This document shows positions 10,536-19,165 of a stretch of DNA of 64,000 nucleotides, one piece after another. The translations under genes were made by a program, and so were the position numbers. The stretch's first letter is position 1. Each line of letters starts with the position of its first letter. Origin of the DNA: Luteimonas suaedae. GTDB lineage: Bacteria; Pseudomonadota; Gammaproteobacteria; Xanthomonadales; Xanthomonadaceae. The stretch spans positions 806,001 to 870,000 of the forward strand of contig NZ_VSSP01000001.1 in assembly GCF_008312895.1 (NCBI RefSeq), given 5' to 3'. The notes beneath the pieces are model-generated. The model saw nothing but the letters and a program-made list of their open reading frames with translations, was not told the DNA's origin and did no database searches.

Positions 10536-11290
10536 GCGGCATCCTTCAGGCTTCCACCGCCGTCGACCCGCGGCCGCAACGCCGGATCCAGGGCGACGCG
10601 GCCGTCGAACACGAAGCAGTCGCCCTCGTAGCCGTACCCGCCGACCTGCTCGAAGTAGCCGAGGATGCCGCCGTCGAGCTGCAGGACATGCGGCATGCCG
10701 GCATCTTGCATCCACAGCGCGGCCTTCTCGCAGCGGATGCCGCCGGTGCAGAAGCTCACCACGGTCGCATCGGCCAATGCATCGCGATGCGGCGCCAGCG
10801 CCTCCGGCAGCTCGCCGAAGTTGTCGATCGGCAGCGTCAGCGCACCAGCAAAACTGCCGTAGCCGACTTCCTCGCGGTTGCGGGTATCCAGCAACACCAG
10901 CCGCCGGCCGGCATCGTCCGCGCCGCGGCGGATCCAGCGCGCGAGCTCGGGAGCGGTGACGGCAGGTGCACGCCGCCCCAACGGCGCGGTTGCGGCGCAG
11001 CGGAAGCGGATGATTTCCGGCTTGACCTTGACCTTCAGGCGCGCGAACGGCTGTGTGCGGCTGCGGCTGAATTTCGCCGGCAGCCCGGAGAAGCGCGAAT
11101 CCGCGCCGAGCCGCACGAGAAAGGTGTCGATGGCGCCCGCCTCGCCGGCCAGGAACAGGTTGATCCCCTCCCCGGCCACCAGCACGGTGCCGCGCAGGCC
11201 GCCCGCCTCCGCCCAGGTGCGGACCTGCCGCGCCACGGCAAGTGGATCCTCGATGACCACGAAACGGTAGGCGGCGACGTTGCTCAGCAT
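10532..11290 (-). CDS. trhO: tRNA uridine-34 hydroxylase TrhO (rhodanese-domain, YceA type)
   Basis: Rhodanese-fold protein of 252 residues; the family makes 5-hydroxyuridine at the wobble position of tRNA. The N-terminal acylphosphatase-like part (AGEGINLFLAG, 39-49) is followed by a rhodanese domain (about 110-225) with catalytic Cys181 in FCTGGIRCEKA and LLDTRNREEVGYG. GYFEQVGGYGYEGDCFVFD is another family block. It is shorter than E. coli TrhO (about 350), lacking the Cys-rich C-terminal extension, like the xanthomonad forms. Start is the ATG giving MLSNVAAYRFVVIEDP. It heads an operon with the small membrane protein and the threonine-synthase-like gene. Confidence 0.87.
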   Translation of the reverse strand: MLSNVAAYRFVVIEDPLAVARQVRTWAEAGGLRGTVLVAGEGINLFLAGEAGAIDTFLVRLGADSRFSGLPAKFSRSRTQPFARLKVKVKPEIIRFRCAATAPLGRRAPAVTAPELARWIRRGADDAGRRLVLLDTRNREEVGYGSFAGALTLPIDNFGELPEALAPHRDALADATVVSFCTGGIRCEKAALWMQDAGMPHVLQLDGGILGYFEQVGGYGYEGDCFVFDGRVALDPALRPRVDGGGSLKDAA

Positions 11291-11417
11291 GCGCGGATTG
11301 TACTGGCTGCTCGCGGCGGACGGCCCCCTCTGATCACGCATCGGTGCACGGCCATGGTAGCGGGCGATCGTCCGCAAACTCGGCACCTGATCCCTTGCGC
11401 AACATTAAACCTTCAGG

Positions 11418-11445
11418 TTGACAATTGATCGGCCCCGTATATATT
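11418..11445 (+). promoter_or_regulatory. Strong sigma-70 promoter TTGACA-16-TATATT
   Basis: Perfect -35 TTGACA (11418-11423), a 16-bp spacer and -10 TATATT (11440-11445), within an unusually AT-rich patch of an otherwise GC-rich sequence. It points to the VOC gene at 11659, leaving a leader of about 200 nt. Confidence 0.65.
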
Positions 11446-11446
11446 C

Positions 11447-11458
11447 AACCATATGGTT
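11447..11458. promoter_or_regulatory. Perfect 12-bp palindrome over the transcription start (operator candidate)
   Basis: AACCATATGGTT is its own reverse complement and lies one base after the -10 box, across the expected transcription start. This position suits a repressor of the ArsR or MarR type (inference). No regulator gene adjoins it. Confidence 0.5.
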
Positions 11459-11658
11459 TCTAATAATTCTGGCCGGTCGATGCCGTGTACAGGCACTTCC
11501 CGACCACACCCGCTCCGGGATGCGTAGTGCGCATCGCCGGCGGCATCCTGGACGGCCGCTCCGCGAACGTCGCGGCCTGCCGCTCACCCTCATTCACGAC
11601 ACGGATCCCGTCAGGAACTCGTCCGATCCATCACCGCACTGCACACAGGAGAAACGTC

Positions 11659-12033
11659 ATGAACCCTCCGGTCCCGTCGATCAAGGGTGGCCGCAACATC
11701 GCCATGAAGGTCCCGCCACACGCCTGGGATGCCACCGTCGCCTTCTACCGCGACGTGCTCGGGCTGAAGCCGATCACCGGCCACGCGCCCGAGATCGGCT
11801 TCGAGTTCGGCGCCAACCAGCTGTGGATCGACCGTGTGCCGGCGCTCAGCCAGAGCGAGATCTGGCTGCAGGTGACCACCGACGATATCGACGCCACACG
11901 TGCTCGGCTCGAGGCCGCGGACATCGTGCGCTGCGACGATATCGAACCGCTCGGGGAAAGTGCCCGCTCGTTCTGGATCCTGAGCCCGGCCTCGATCGTG
12001 CACCTGGTCTCGCCGTCCGAACGCGAGTGGTGA
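11659..12033 (+). CDS. VOC (glyoxalase/bleomycin-resistance fold) protein
   Basis: Protein of 124 residues in the vicinal-oxygen-chelate fold, with two beta-alpha-beta-beta-beta modules: AMKVPPHAWDATVAFYRDVLGL and IWLQVTTDDIDATRARLEAA. Members are metal-dependent dioxygenases, isomerases or resistance proteins, and the substrate here cannot be told. The ATG is preceded by AGGAG at 11647-11651, which decides the start against longer open frame upstream. A strong promoter and palindrome lie about 200 bp upstream. It is a single gene: a second VOC gene follows 320 bp later but has its own ribosome-binding site and differs in family. Confidence 0.8.
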   Translation: MNPPVPSIKGGRNIAMKVPPHAWDATVAFYRDVLGLKPITGHAPEIGFEFGANQLWIDRVPALSQSEIWLQVTTDDIDATRARLEAADIVRCDDIEPLGESARSFWILSPASIVHLVSPSEREW

Positions 12034-12355
12034 CATTGCAAGGCCTCCACAGCGAACACATCGGCGGCATTCGGCCCGGCCGATCGCGCGTTTCCGGTAC
12101 CGGCGGGCACAGGATCGAGCCGCGGATCGCTGGACGTTACGCGCTGTTGGTTCGGCAACGGCCTGGCCCATCCGGCCAAGCGCCGCCGCTAGCGGGTTGC
12201 TGGCTGGATACGACGGCGTCGCCCGGCATGGCATGCTGCCCACGCGCGGCAGACCCGACTGCCCGGTAATCCGCGTCGGCGGCAACGCCGCCCCGCCGTG
12301 ACCGCACCGGTCCTGCAGCGCACGTCCCGACAGAATCCCGACCGAGGAGCCCCCG
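12034..12355. other. Gap between the two VOC genes (nothing recognised)
   Basis: 322 bp with no coding frame that looks real and no clear promoter. The reading frame open through it from upstream has no protein similarity that I recognise. Confidence 0.4.
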
Positions 12356-12763
12356 ATGAGCAGCATTGCCCTAGTTCCGCATCTCGCCGTCAGCGATGGC
12401 GAGGCGGCCATCGCGTTCTACGAAAAAGCCTTCGGCGCCAAGCTGGAAGCGAAACATCCTGCCGACGACGGCAAGCGGTTGATGCACGCGCACCTGAACT
12501 TCGACGGCGCCGCACTGTATCTGCACGACGAGTTTCCGGAGTACGGAGGAAGCGGCGGCGCCACGGCGCCGAACCGGCTCGGCGGCGTGAGCTGCGTCCT
12601 GCACCTGGAGGTCGCGGATGCCGATGCGGGCTGGGCGCAGGCGGTGGATGCCGGTGCCGAGGTGGTCATGGCGCTGGAGAACCAGTTCTGGGGCGCGCGC
12701 TACGGCCAGCTCCGCGATCCGTTCGGCCATGTCTGGTCGATCGGCGGCCCGCTGAAGGAATAG
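12356..12763 (+). CDS. PhnB-like VOC family protein
   Basis: Protein of 135 residues resembling the PhnB/YdcR branch of the VOC superfamily. It opens with LVPHLAVSDGEAAIAFYEKAFGA, has a middle SCVLHLEVADADAGWAQAVDAGA, and ends with the diagnostic WGARYGQLRDPFGHVWSI. The acidic residue of that last motif normally sits at the metal site, while the function of the family is largely unknown. The start ATG has GAGGAG ten bases upstream. It converges on the first of two lipoprotein genes, with a strong hairpin between the two ends. Confidence 0.82.
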   Translation: MSSIALVPHLAVSDGEAAIAFYEKAFGAKLEAKHPADDGKRLMHAHLNFDGAALYLHDEFPEYGGSGGATAPNRLGGVSCVLHLEVADADAGWAQAVDAGAEVVMALENQFWGARYGQLRDPFGHVWSIGGPLKE

Positions 12764-12777
12764 ACACGGCGTCGGTA

Positions 12778-12803
12778 CACCCGGCCGTCACGACGGCCGG
12801 GTG
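12778..12803. terminator. Bidirectional hairpin between convergent genes
   Basis: Perfect inverted repeat CACCCGGCCGTC / GACGGCCGGGTG separated by two bases, so about ten usable pairs. There is no T-run, so termination would be weak or rho-assisted. Confidence 0.45.
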
Positions 12804-12828
12804 CCACGGGCGCGCCTGCCGCCGCGGC

Positions 12829-13461
12829 TCAGCGACGCGCGAAATACTGCGAGGAGGTGCAGACGGCGATGTCCTCGGCGCTGGGCGCGGGCATCTCGCT
12901 GCCGCGCAGGCCCATCACCCGGACCACGTCGTTGTCGTCTTCGGAGATCTTGGCGATGGCCAGATAGTCGGTCTTGAAGTTCCGGCAGAAGGCGCTGCCG
13001 GGGCTGAGCGTCGGCGACTTCTCCGACACCACCCGCCGCAGCTCGACCGGATGCTCGGCGCCGATCATCAGCGCGTCGGCGTAGCGTTCGCCAGGGCGAT
13101 ACTCGTCGCTGCCGCGGACGATGGCGACGCGTTCGGTGACGAATTCGGCGCCGTTCTCGCCGCGAATCAGCGCACCTTCGATGGTCACGTTGCCGGTCAC
13201 GGACTCGGCGATCGGACTGCCGGACTCGAACGCCCCCAGCGCCACCGGATGCAACATCGGCGGGGCAGCGCGCCCGGTGGCCCGGGCCGGATCGGCCTCC
13301 GGCACGTCCGCCGGCGGCGGTGCCTGGACCACGACCGCCGAGGTGCGGACGGTCGTGCCGGATGCGGTATCCGGCGCCGGCTGGCAGCCCGCCGCAAGGG
13401 CGAGCGCCGAAAGCGCGCAAGCGGCCAGGACGGCACGAGTGCCTCGTGGGATCTGTTTCAT
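12829..13461 (-). CDS. Putative lipoprotein, first of a tandem paralogue pair
   Basis: Protein of 210 residues of unknown function. It has a basic start and hydrophobic core ending in the lipobox LAAGC (Cys26), then a Pro/Ala-rich linker (to about 65) and a globular part containing PVALGAFESGSPIAE, GAEFVTERVAIVRGSDEYRPGERYADAL, a HPVELRRVVSE stretch and the end AEDIAVCTSSQYFARR. The same landmarks recur in the gene beginning at 14257 (minus strand). Two cysteines in the C-terminal half (in AFCRNF and AVCTSS) are shared by both copies and could form a disulfide. Not assigned to any family I know. Confidence 0.7.
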   Translation of the reverse strand: MKQIPRGTRAVLAACALSALALAAGCQPAPDTASGTTVRTSAVVVQAPPPADVPEADPARATGRAAPPMLHPVALGAFESGSPIAESVTGNVTIEGALIRGENGAEFVTERVAIVRGSDEYRPGERYADALMIGAEHPVELRRVVSEKSPTLSPGSAFCRNFKTDYLAIAKISEDDNDVVRVMGLRGSEMPAPSAEDIAVCTSSQYFARR

Positions 13462-13633
13462 CACTTGGAGAACTCCATCGCAAGGTACTCCAGCGCACGA
13501 GCTCGGGGGAGGCAAGGCTGGAATCCCGGATTATGCGGGCCGGAGTGCGGCAAGATGTTCAACCTGCGTGAAACGCACCTCCAACTCCCGCTACCGGGCG
13601 CTCAACTCCGGTCAACGGAACTTGCGCGCATTC

Positions 13634-14257
13634 TCACCTGGCGGCTTCGTAGTGCGCCGCGGCGCACAGGGCGATGTCCTCGGCTGCGGCCGCCGGCATC
13701 GATTCGCCGCGCAGGGCGATCAGCTTGACCGTATCGCCGCGCTCCGAGGGCACGCTCGCCAGTGCGATGTAGCCGGTACCCGTATCTCCGCAGAACGCCG
13801 CATCCGGCTCTTCGTCGGGCGGGGTCTCTTCCAGCACCCGGCGCAGTTCCACCGGCTGTTCGCTGCCGACGGCCAATGCGTCGGCGTAGCGCTCGCTCAC
13901 CCGGTATTCGTCACCCGCACGGACGATGGCGATGCGCTCGGTGACGAACTCGGCGCCGTTGGCGCCGCGGATCGCATCGTCCTCGAGCGTCAAGCGACCG
14001 GTGGCCGCTTCCGCCACCGGATCCCTGGGTTCGAACTCGCCCAGCGCCACCGGCCGTACTTCCGGCGGTGCCGCGCGCTCGACCCGCTCCGCGGAGGGAT
14101 CCGCCTCGGGATTTTCCTGCGGTGGCGGCGCGATGCTCTCCGCCGGAGGTACGGCATCGTCCGCCCGTTCGGGTTGCGACGAATTGCAGCCGCCGACGAA
14201 CCAGGGGACGGCCGCGACACAGAGAGCGAGGGAGAGATGGCGGAGTCGTGTATTCAT
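13634..14257 (-). CDS. Putative lipoprotein, second of the tandem paralogue pair
   Basis: Protein of 207 residues with lipobox VGGC (Cys24), an acidic Pro-rich linker and a domain paralogous to the lipoprotein ending at 12829: PVALGEFEPRDPVAE, GAEFVTERIAIVRAGDEYRVSERYADAL, QPVELRRVLEE, AFCGD and AEDIALCAAAHYEAAR. Both genes face the same way, 172 bp apart, so they most likely arose by tandem duplication followed by divergence. Start is the ATG giving MNTRLRHLSLAL; a longer open frame upstream lacks a signal sequence. Function unknown; the location would be the inner face of the outer membrane or the periplasm. Confidence 0.7.
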   Translation of the reverse strand: MNTRLRHLSLALCVAAVPWFVGGCNSSQPERADDAVPPAESIAPPPQENPEADPSAERVERAAPPEVRPVALGEFEPRDPVAEAATGRLTLEDDAIRGANGAEFVTERIAIVRAGDEYRVSERYADALAVGSEQPVELRRVLEETPPDEEPDAAFCGDTGTGYIALASVPSERGDTVKLIALRGESMPAAAAEDIALCAAAHYEAAR

Positions 14258-14306
14258 CGCAAGGATCGATGAGCCGAAGCAATGCCCAATCATAGGAAGC
14301 AGGCAT

Positions 14307-15638
14307 TCACGCCACGTGAGCACGCCCGGCTTCATCGCCCGTGACACCATCGGCCTCATACCCGCGCCGCGGCACCGCCAGCAGCGCGCCCAGCGTCAGC
14401 AGCGCCGCCGCGCACAGGTACCAGCCGACGGATTGCAATCCGTAGCGGCCCGCCAGCCAGGTGGCGATGTACGGCGCCAGCGACGCGCCGAAGATCCCCG
14501 CCAGGTTGAACGCCAGCGACGCACCGGTATAGCGCACCGCAGCCGGAAACTGCTCGGCCAGCAGCGTGCCGAGCGGGCCGTAGGTCAGGCCCATCAGGCC
14601 CAGCCCCAGCACCAGGAACAGCAGCGTGCCGCCGAGGCTGCCGGCGACGAACAGCGGCGCGAAGCATAGCCCGAAGACGAAGATCGCCAGCGTTGCCAGG
14701 ATCATCGCGCGGCGGCGTCCGTAGCGATCGGCGTACAGCGCCGCCAGCGGAATCGTGAGGCCGAAGCACACCACCCCCAGCATCTGCAGCCACAGGAACT
14801 GTTCGCGCGTGTAGCCGAGCTGCGAGGTGCCCCAGCTCAGCGCGAACACCGTCATCAGGTAGAACAGCACGAAGGTCGCCAGCGCCAGCACCGTGCCGAG
14901 CAGCAGTGCACGCGGGTAGCGCAGCAGCACTTCCGCCATCGGCAGGCGCACCCGCTCCTGCCGATCGAGCACGCGCTGGAAGGCAGGCGTCTCGTGGATG
15001 CGCAGCCGCACCCACAGGCCGACCGCCACCAGCACCGCGCTGGCCAGGAACGGGATCCGCCAGCCCCAGGCGAAGAAGGCATCGTCGTCCATCACCGCGG
15101 TCAGCAACAGGAAGGTGCCGGTCGCCATGAAGAAGCCGATCGGCGCGCCGAGCTGCGGGAACATGCCGTACCAGGCGCGCTTTTCCGGCGGCGCGTTCTC
15201 GGTCGCCAGCAGGACCGCCCCGCCCCATTCGCCGCCCAGCCCGAGCCCCTGCCCCAACCGGCACAGCGCCAGCAGCAGCGGTGCCGCCATGCCGATCTGG
15301 GCGTGGGTCGGCAACAGGCCGATGACCACGGTCGAGACCCCCATCGTCAGCAATGCCGCCACCAGGGTGGTCTTGCGGCCGACCCGGTCGCCGAAGTGCC
15401 CGAACACGGCCGAACCGACCGGGCGCGCGAAGAACGCCAGCGCGAACGTCGCCAACGACTGCAGCGTCGCCGACGCCGGATCGGCCGCCGGAAAGAACAG
15501 CGCCGGAAACACCAGCACCGCGGCGGTGGCGTAGATGTAGAAATCGAAGAACTCGATGGTGGTGCCGACCATGCTGGCGAACAGCACCCGGCGCCGGCCG
15601 GCGCCGGTGGTCGCACCCGAGTGGTCGGCCACCGTCAT
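14307..15638 (-). CDS. MFS transporter, metabolite:H+ symporter (MHS) family
   Basis: Inner-membrane proton symporter of 443 residues with about 12 membrane segments. MHS-family signatures are present: the N-terminal GTTIEFFDFYIYATAA, FARPVGSAVFGHFGDRVGRKTTL (loop 2-3), and the large GLGLGGEWGGAVLLATENAPPEKR block in loop 4-5. Relatives carry citrate, shikimate, alpha-ketoglutarate or proline betaine. The substrate here cannot be decided from sequence. It begins 19 bp after the DUF6164 gene and is probably co-transcribed with it. Confidence 0.85.
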   Translation of the reverse strand: MTVADHSGATTGAGRRRVLFASMVGTTIEFFDFYIYATAAVLVFPALFFPAADPASATLQSLATFALAFFARPVGSAVFGHFGDRVGRKTTLVAALLTMGVSTVVIGLLPTHAQIGMAAPLLLALCRLGQGLGLGGEWGGAVLLATENAPPEKRAWYGMFPQLGAPIGFFMATGTFLLLTAVMDDDAFFAWGWRIPFLASAVLVAVGLWVRLRIHETPAFQRVLDRQERVRLPMAEVLLRYPRALLLGTVLALATFVLFYLMTVFALSWGTSQLGYTREQFLWLQMLGVVCFGLTIPLAALYADRYGRRRAMILATLAIFVFGLCFAPLFVAGSLGGTLLFLVLGLGLMGLTYGPLGTLLAEQFPAAVRYTGASLAFNLAGIFGASLAPYIATWLAGRYGLQSVGWYLCAAALLTLGALLAVPRRGYEADGVTGDEAGRAHVA

Positions 15639-15657
15639 CGGCGGCGCACCGACGACT

Positions 15658-16023
15658 TCACCGCCACAGCAGGTATCCCGGCAAGGCCATCAGTGCCAGC
15701 AGCAGTACGATGCCCAACACCCGCAGCAGGACCCAACCTGGCCGCTCACGCAGCAGCGAGGCGAAGGTCTCGGCGCTGCCGTCGCGGCGCGCGGCCGCGT
15801 GCTCGGCGCGAACGCGCGCCCGGCGCTCGCCCTGGTAGGCCACCATCAGCCGCTTGGCCTCGGCGATGTCGCTGTCGTGCTTGACCCAGATCCCGCCATG
15901 CGAAATGCCGAACGGTCCGGGCCTGGTCTGGTACCAGGCGATGCGGTGTGCATCCAGGAAACCGCACACGTCCGCGATCTCGTCGTCGGGCACGTGGCGC
16001 AGGTTGAGCAGCAGCTTCGACAT
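15658..16023 (-). CDS. DUF6164 family membrane-anchored protein
   Basis: Protein of 121 residues with the signature N-terminus MSKLLLNLRHVPDDE and HRIAWYQTRPGPFGISHGGIWV, followed by a basic helix (EAKRLMVAYQGERRARVRAE) and one C-terminal membrane segment (about 97-117). The soluble N-terminal half resembles the DUF2007-like fold of signal-transduction-related proteins. No function is established. It sits directly upstream of the MHS transporter gene in the same orientation. Confidence 0.72.
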   Translation of the reverse strand: MSKLLLNLRHVPDDEIADVCGFLDAHRIAWYQTRPGPFGISHGGIWVKHDSDIAEAKRLMVAYQGERRARVRAEHAAARRDGSAETFASLLRERPGWVLLRVLGIVLLLALMALPGYLLWR

Positions 16024-16066
16024 GGCGCCATGATACCCGCGTGACCGGGACCGGGTTTCCGCCCGG

Positions 16067-16091
16067 AAGGCCGGCTATCGCAGCCGGCCTT
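16067..16091 (-). terminator. Hairpin after the DUF2383 gene
   Basis: Perfect 10-bp stem AAGGCCGGCT/AGCCGGCCTT around loop ATCGC, 16 bp after the stop codon at 16108 on the minus strand. No T-tract follows, so it is a terminator-like or RNA-stabilising hairpin. Confidence 0.5.
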
Positions 16092-16107
16092 CGCGCCGAC
16101 GCGCTTG

Positions 16108-16563
16108 CTAGGCGGCGTGCTTCATCGCCTGCTTGCGGTCGCGCATCACCTGATGGCAGGACCGCACTTCCGGCAGCAGCCGATTGACGATGTCGCGGGC
16201 GGCGACCGGGACGTCCTGGTCGCTGGCGGCCTTCTCGAAGGCCTTCAGCAGCCGGTCCTCGGACTCCTCCAATTCGGCCACGTAGCCGTAGGCCTTGTCG
16301 CCGAGCGTGGCGCGGACCTTGCCGTAGAACTGCTGCATGCTGCCGACGGCGGTGCCGGAGGTTTCCACCTTGCCGCCGGCCGCCTGGACCGCGCTACCGA
16401 GTTCGTTGACGATCGCCGCCTTGATGCCGGCGATGCGGGTGAACAGTGCCTTGAGGTCAGCGTCGTCGACCTTGCCCGCGGCCTCCTCGTAGAACTCCTG
16501 GCCGTCGCGGGCGATCTCGATGAGATCGTTGAGGGTATGGGTGGTCTTGTCGTGTTCGGTCAT
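16108..16563 (-). CDS. PA2169-type four-helix-bundle protein (DUF2383)
   Basis: Protein of 151 residues, all alpha-helical by composition, ferritin-like in outline. The family begins with a helix like TLNDLIEIARDGQEFYEEAA and contains LFTRIAGIKAAIVNELGSAV and a Cys/His-containing last helix (VRSCHQVMRDRKQAM). Members are stress-associated and of unproven function. The gene is alone, with a terminator-like hairpin behind it. Confidence 0.78.
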   Translation of the reverse strand: MTEHDKTTHTLNDLIEIARDGQEFYEEAAGKVDDADLKALFTRIAGIKAAIVNELGSAVQAAGGKVETSGTAVGSMQQFYGKVRATLGDKAYGYVAELEESEDRLLKAFEKAASDQDVPVAARDIVNRLLPEVRSCHQVMRDRKQAMKHAA

Positions 16564-16819
16564 GGTTGGACTCCATCGTCTGCCACCGGGATCGGCAGGC
16601 CGATCCCGGGGCGAGGTGCGGGGGGATACGGCGCGTAGCCGTAGATGTGCGCACCGCTAGATGCGAACAACCGCGAGACTAGCAACGCCTGGCTCAAGGC
16701 AGCGTGATGCGGACGTCCGTCCCGGCGGCTGGGCAAGGCGACCCCGACGCAAGTGAATGCGTCACGACGCGAACGTTCCGGACCGGACACCCATGCACAG
16801 GCGGCGCCGGCGATCGGGT

Positions 16820-18868
16820 TCACGCCTTGTCTTCGGCCGCCTCCGGCGCCGGCAGGCGGTGATCGATCCTGTACTCCGGCGGCTCGCCGCCCGGCCCCTG
16901 CAGGTAGTGCTCCATCCAGCGCATCAGCCGCAGCGAGTAATCCCAGCGCGAGGCGGCGCGCGCGTTGCCATGGCCCTCGCCCGGGTACAGCACCAGCCGC
17001 ACCGGCGCCTGGCCGGCCAGCTTCAGGTAGCGGTACATCATGTACGACTGCATCGGCGGCACGCGCGGGTCGGCCTCGCCGTGCAGGATCAGCGCCGGCG
17101 TGCGCGACTTCTGCGCGTGGGTGATCGGGCTGGCCTGGCGGTACAGCTCCGGATCCTCCCACGGCCAGGTTCCCATGTGGACCAGATACTGCTCCTGCGG
17201 GATGTCGCCGGTGGTGACCAGGCTGGCCTGGTCGGAGATCCCCACGAACATCACCGACGCGGCGAAACGCTCGCTGTAGTACGTGGCACCCCAGGCGCTG
17301 GCGTAGCCGCCGTAGGAGCCGCCGGTAATGCCGACCTTGTCGCCGTCGACCAGGCCGCCATCGATGAGGTGATCGACGCCGTCGACCAGATCGTCGAACT
17401 CCTCCATGCCGGGGCGGCCGCGGTCGAGCTTCGAGAACGCCACGCCGCGCCCGGTGCTGGCGCGATAGTTGGGGAAGAACATCGCGAAGCCGCGCGCGGC
17501 GGCGTGGTGCGCCGGCTGCGCGTAGCTGTTCATCCAGCCGTTGGAATAGTGCGACTCCGGACCGCCGTGCACCACCAGGATCAGCGGCACGCGGCGGCTG
17601 CCGCGGCGCTCGAGCGGATGCACCAGCACGCCTTCGAGCTCGAGCCCGTCGCGGGCGCGGTAGCGCACCACTTCCTGCTCGGCGAAACGCACGTCGGCGA
17701 GCCAGGGATTGCTGTCGGTCAGGCGCCGCGGCACGGTCGCGTCGGCGGCGAGATGGAAGACCTCGTTCGGATGCGTCGGTGCGTTCGCCAGCAGCGCGAT
17801 CTCGCCGTTGTCCGCCACGCTCAGCCCGTACCAGACCGGCCCTTGCGCGGCGAGAATGGTGCGCTGCCCGCCGCCGTCGACCCCGATCTCGCCGAGCCGG
17901 CTCTGCACGCCCTCGTGGCTGATGAACAACAGCCGCGAGGCATCGCGCCAGCCGACGCTCCAGACGTGCCCTTCCAGGCCCGGCAGCAGGTCGCGCTGTG
18001 CGCCGCCGTCCTTGGCCACCACGGTCAGCCGGCCCTCGCGCGGATCATGCGCGTCCTCCGCGGAAATGATCGCCAGGTGCTCGCCGTCCGGGCTCCAGGC
18101 CAGGTCGCCGAGCTTGCCGGGATTGTCGACGCGCCCGAGTTCGCGACCGTCGGGCGCGATGATGCGCACGCGCGCGAACACCATGATGTCGTCGGTCAGC
18201 TGGCGCGGCGTGACCACCAGCGCCAGACGGTCGCCGGCGGGGCTCCACAGCACCTTCTGCACGCTGCCCTCGACCTCGACGTGGCGCGGCTGCGCCTGAT
18301 CGTCGCCGAGGTCCTGGATCCACAGCTGCAGCGGACGCCAGTCTTCCTCGTACACCTTCTGCGTGAAGCCCTGCTTCTTCAGCGCTTTCAGCGCCTCGCT
18401 TTCCGGCTCGACCGCCAGCAGCGCCGCCCGACGGCCGTCAGGCGACAGACTGAACGCCGAAACGTCGCTGTCGAGACCGGCGATCCGCGTCGCCTCGCCG
18501 CCGCGCAGCGGGATCCGGTACAGCGCCGAGTTCTTGTCGCTGCCGCGCTTGGACAGGAAGGCGAGCGCACGCCCGTCGGGGAACCAGGCCGGCGCTTTCA
18601 CCTCGACCTCGCCGGTCACGAAACCACGATCGTTGCCGCCGCGGTCGACCACGTGCAGCTCGGCATGGGCGATGCCGTCCTTGTCCGCGCCGGGACGCCG
18701 CGGCACCGACAATACGTACGCGGTCTCGCGACCGTCCGGACTGATCGCGACCTGCGTCACCATGCGCGTTTTCGCGATCTGCTCGAGGGTCATGCCATCG
18801 CGCGCCTGGGCGGTAGCCGCGGCGGTGGCGAACAACAGGCACAGCAGCAGCAACCGCAATTTGCGCAT
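16820..18868 (-). CDS. Secreted S9 family (prolyl oligopeptidase-like) peptidase
   Basis: Serine peptidase of 682 residues, probably periplasmic, releasing dipeptides or acyl-amino acids from short peptides. A signal peptide (MRKLRLLLLCLLFATAAATAQA, cleavage near residue 22) precedes a WD40/PD40-like seven-bladed propeller (about 30-410). The alpha/beta hydrolase domain has Ser518 in GGSYGGY, Asp600 in HGEADPRVP and His633 in GEGHGN. Start at the ATG giving the signal peptide; the 63-codon extension upstream is open but lacks any signal and is rejected. S9C acyl-aminoacyl peptidase and DPP-like activities cannot be separated by eye. Confidence 0.85.
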   Translation of the reverse strand: MRKLRLLLLCLLFATAAATAQARDGMTLEQIAKTRMVTQVAISPDGRETAYVLSVPRRPGADKDGIAHAELHVVDRGGNDRGFVTGEVEVKAPAWFPDGRALAFLSKRGSDKNSALYRIPLRGGEATRIAGLDSDVSAFSLSPDGRRAALLAVEPESEALKALKKQGFTQKVYEEDWRPLQLWIQDLGDDQAQPRHVEVEGSVQKVLWSPAGDRLALVVTPRQLTDDIMVFARVRIIAPDGRELGRVDNPGKLGDLAWSPDGEHLAIISAEDAHDPREGRLTVVAKDGGAQRDLLPGLEGHVWSVGWRDASRLLFISHEGVQSRLGEIGVDGGGQRTILAAQGPVWYGLSVADNGEIALLANAPTHPNEVFHLAADATVPRRLTDSNPWLADVRFAEQEVVRYRARDGLELEGVLVHPLERRGSRRVPLILVVHGGPESHYSNGWMNSYAQPAHHAAARGFAMFFPNYRASTGRGVAFSKLDRGRPGMEEFDDLVDGVDHLIDGGLVDGDKVGITGGSYGGYASAWGATYYSERFAASVMFVGISDQASLVTTGDIPQEQYLVHMGTWPWEDPELYRQASPITHAQKSRTPALILHGEADPRVPPMQSYMMYRYLKLAGQAPVRLVLYPGEGHGNARAASRWDYSLRLMRWMEHYLQGPGGEPPEYRIDHRLPAPEAAEDKA

Positions 18869-19059
18869 GGATTCCGCTCCACTGTTCAGGAATCCGCACT
18901 GTGCCACAGCGGCCGGCGCCGAAGAAGCAGCAAAAGCCGGCCATGTCACGTCCGTGCGCAGGGTTGAACGCGTCGACGCCGCGGTCGCTGCACGTCGCTG
19001 CACCTGGCGGGCAGGACGCACATTCTTCCAGTCCTTGCAGCGGATGTTCACCCGCACGG

Positions 19060-19088
19060 TTGCGATCGCGTCCGGAGTTGTCTAGCCT
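19060..19088 (+). promoter_or_regulatory. Possible promoter of slyD
   Basis: TTGCGA (19060-19065), a 17-bp spacer and TAGCCT (19083-19088), 77 bp before the slyD ATG. The match is moderate only. Confidence 0.35.
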
Positions 19089-19165
19089 TTACGAGCTACA
19101 CCATCTCTCGCGCCGTGAATCGCCCGGTGCACTCCCACTCCGCCCATTCATCGAGGAGATCACCC

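Noticed and set aside
11485-11658. Longer VOC protein starting at 11485
   Set aside because: The added residues are not VOC-like, and the ATG at 11659 has a good AGGAG.
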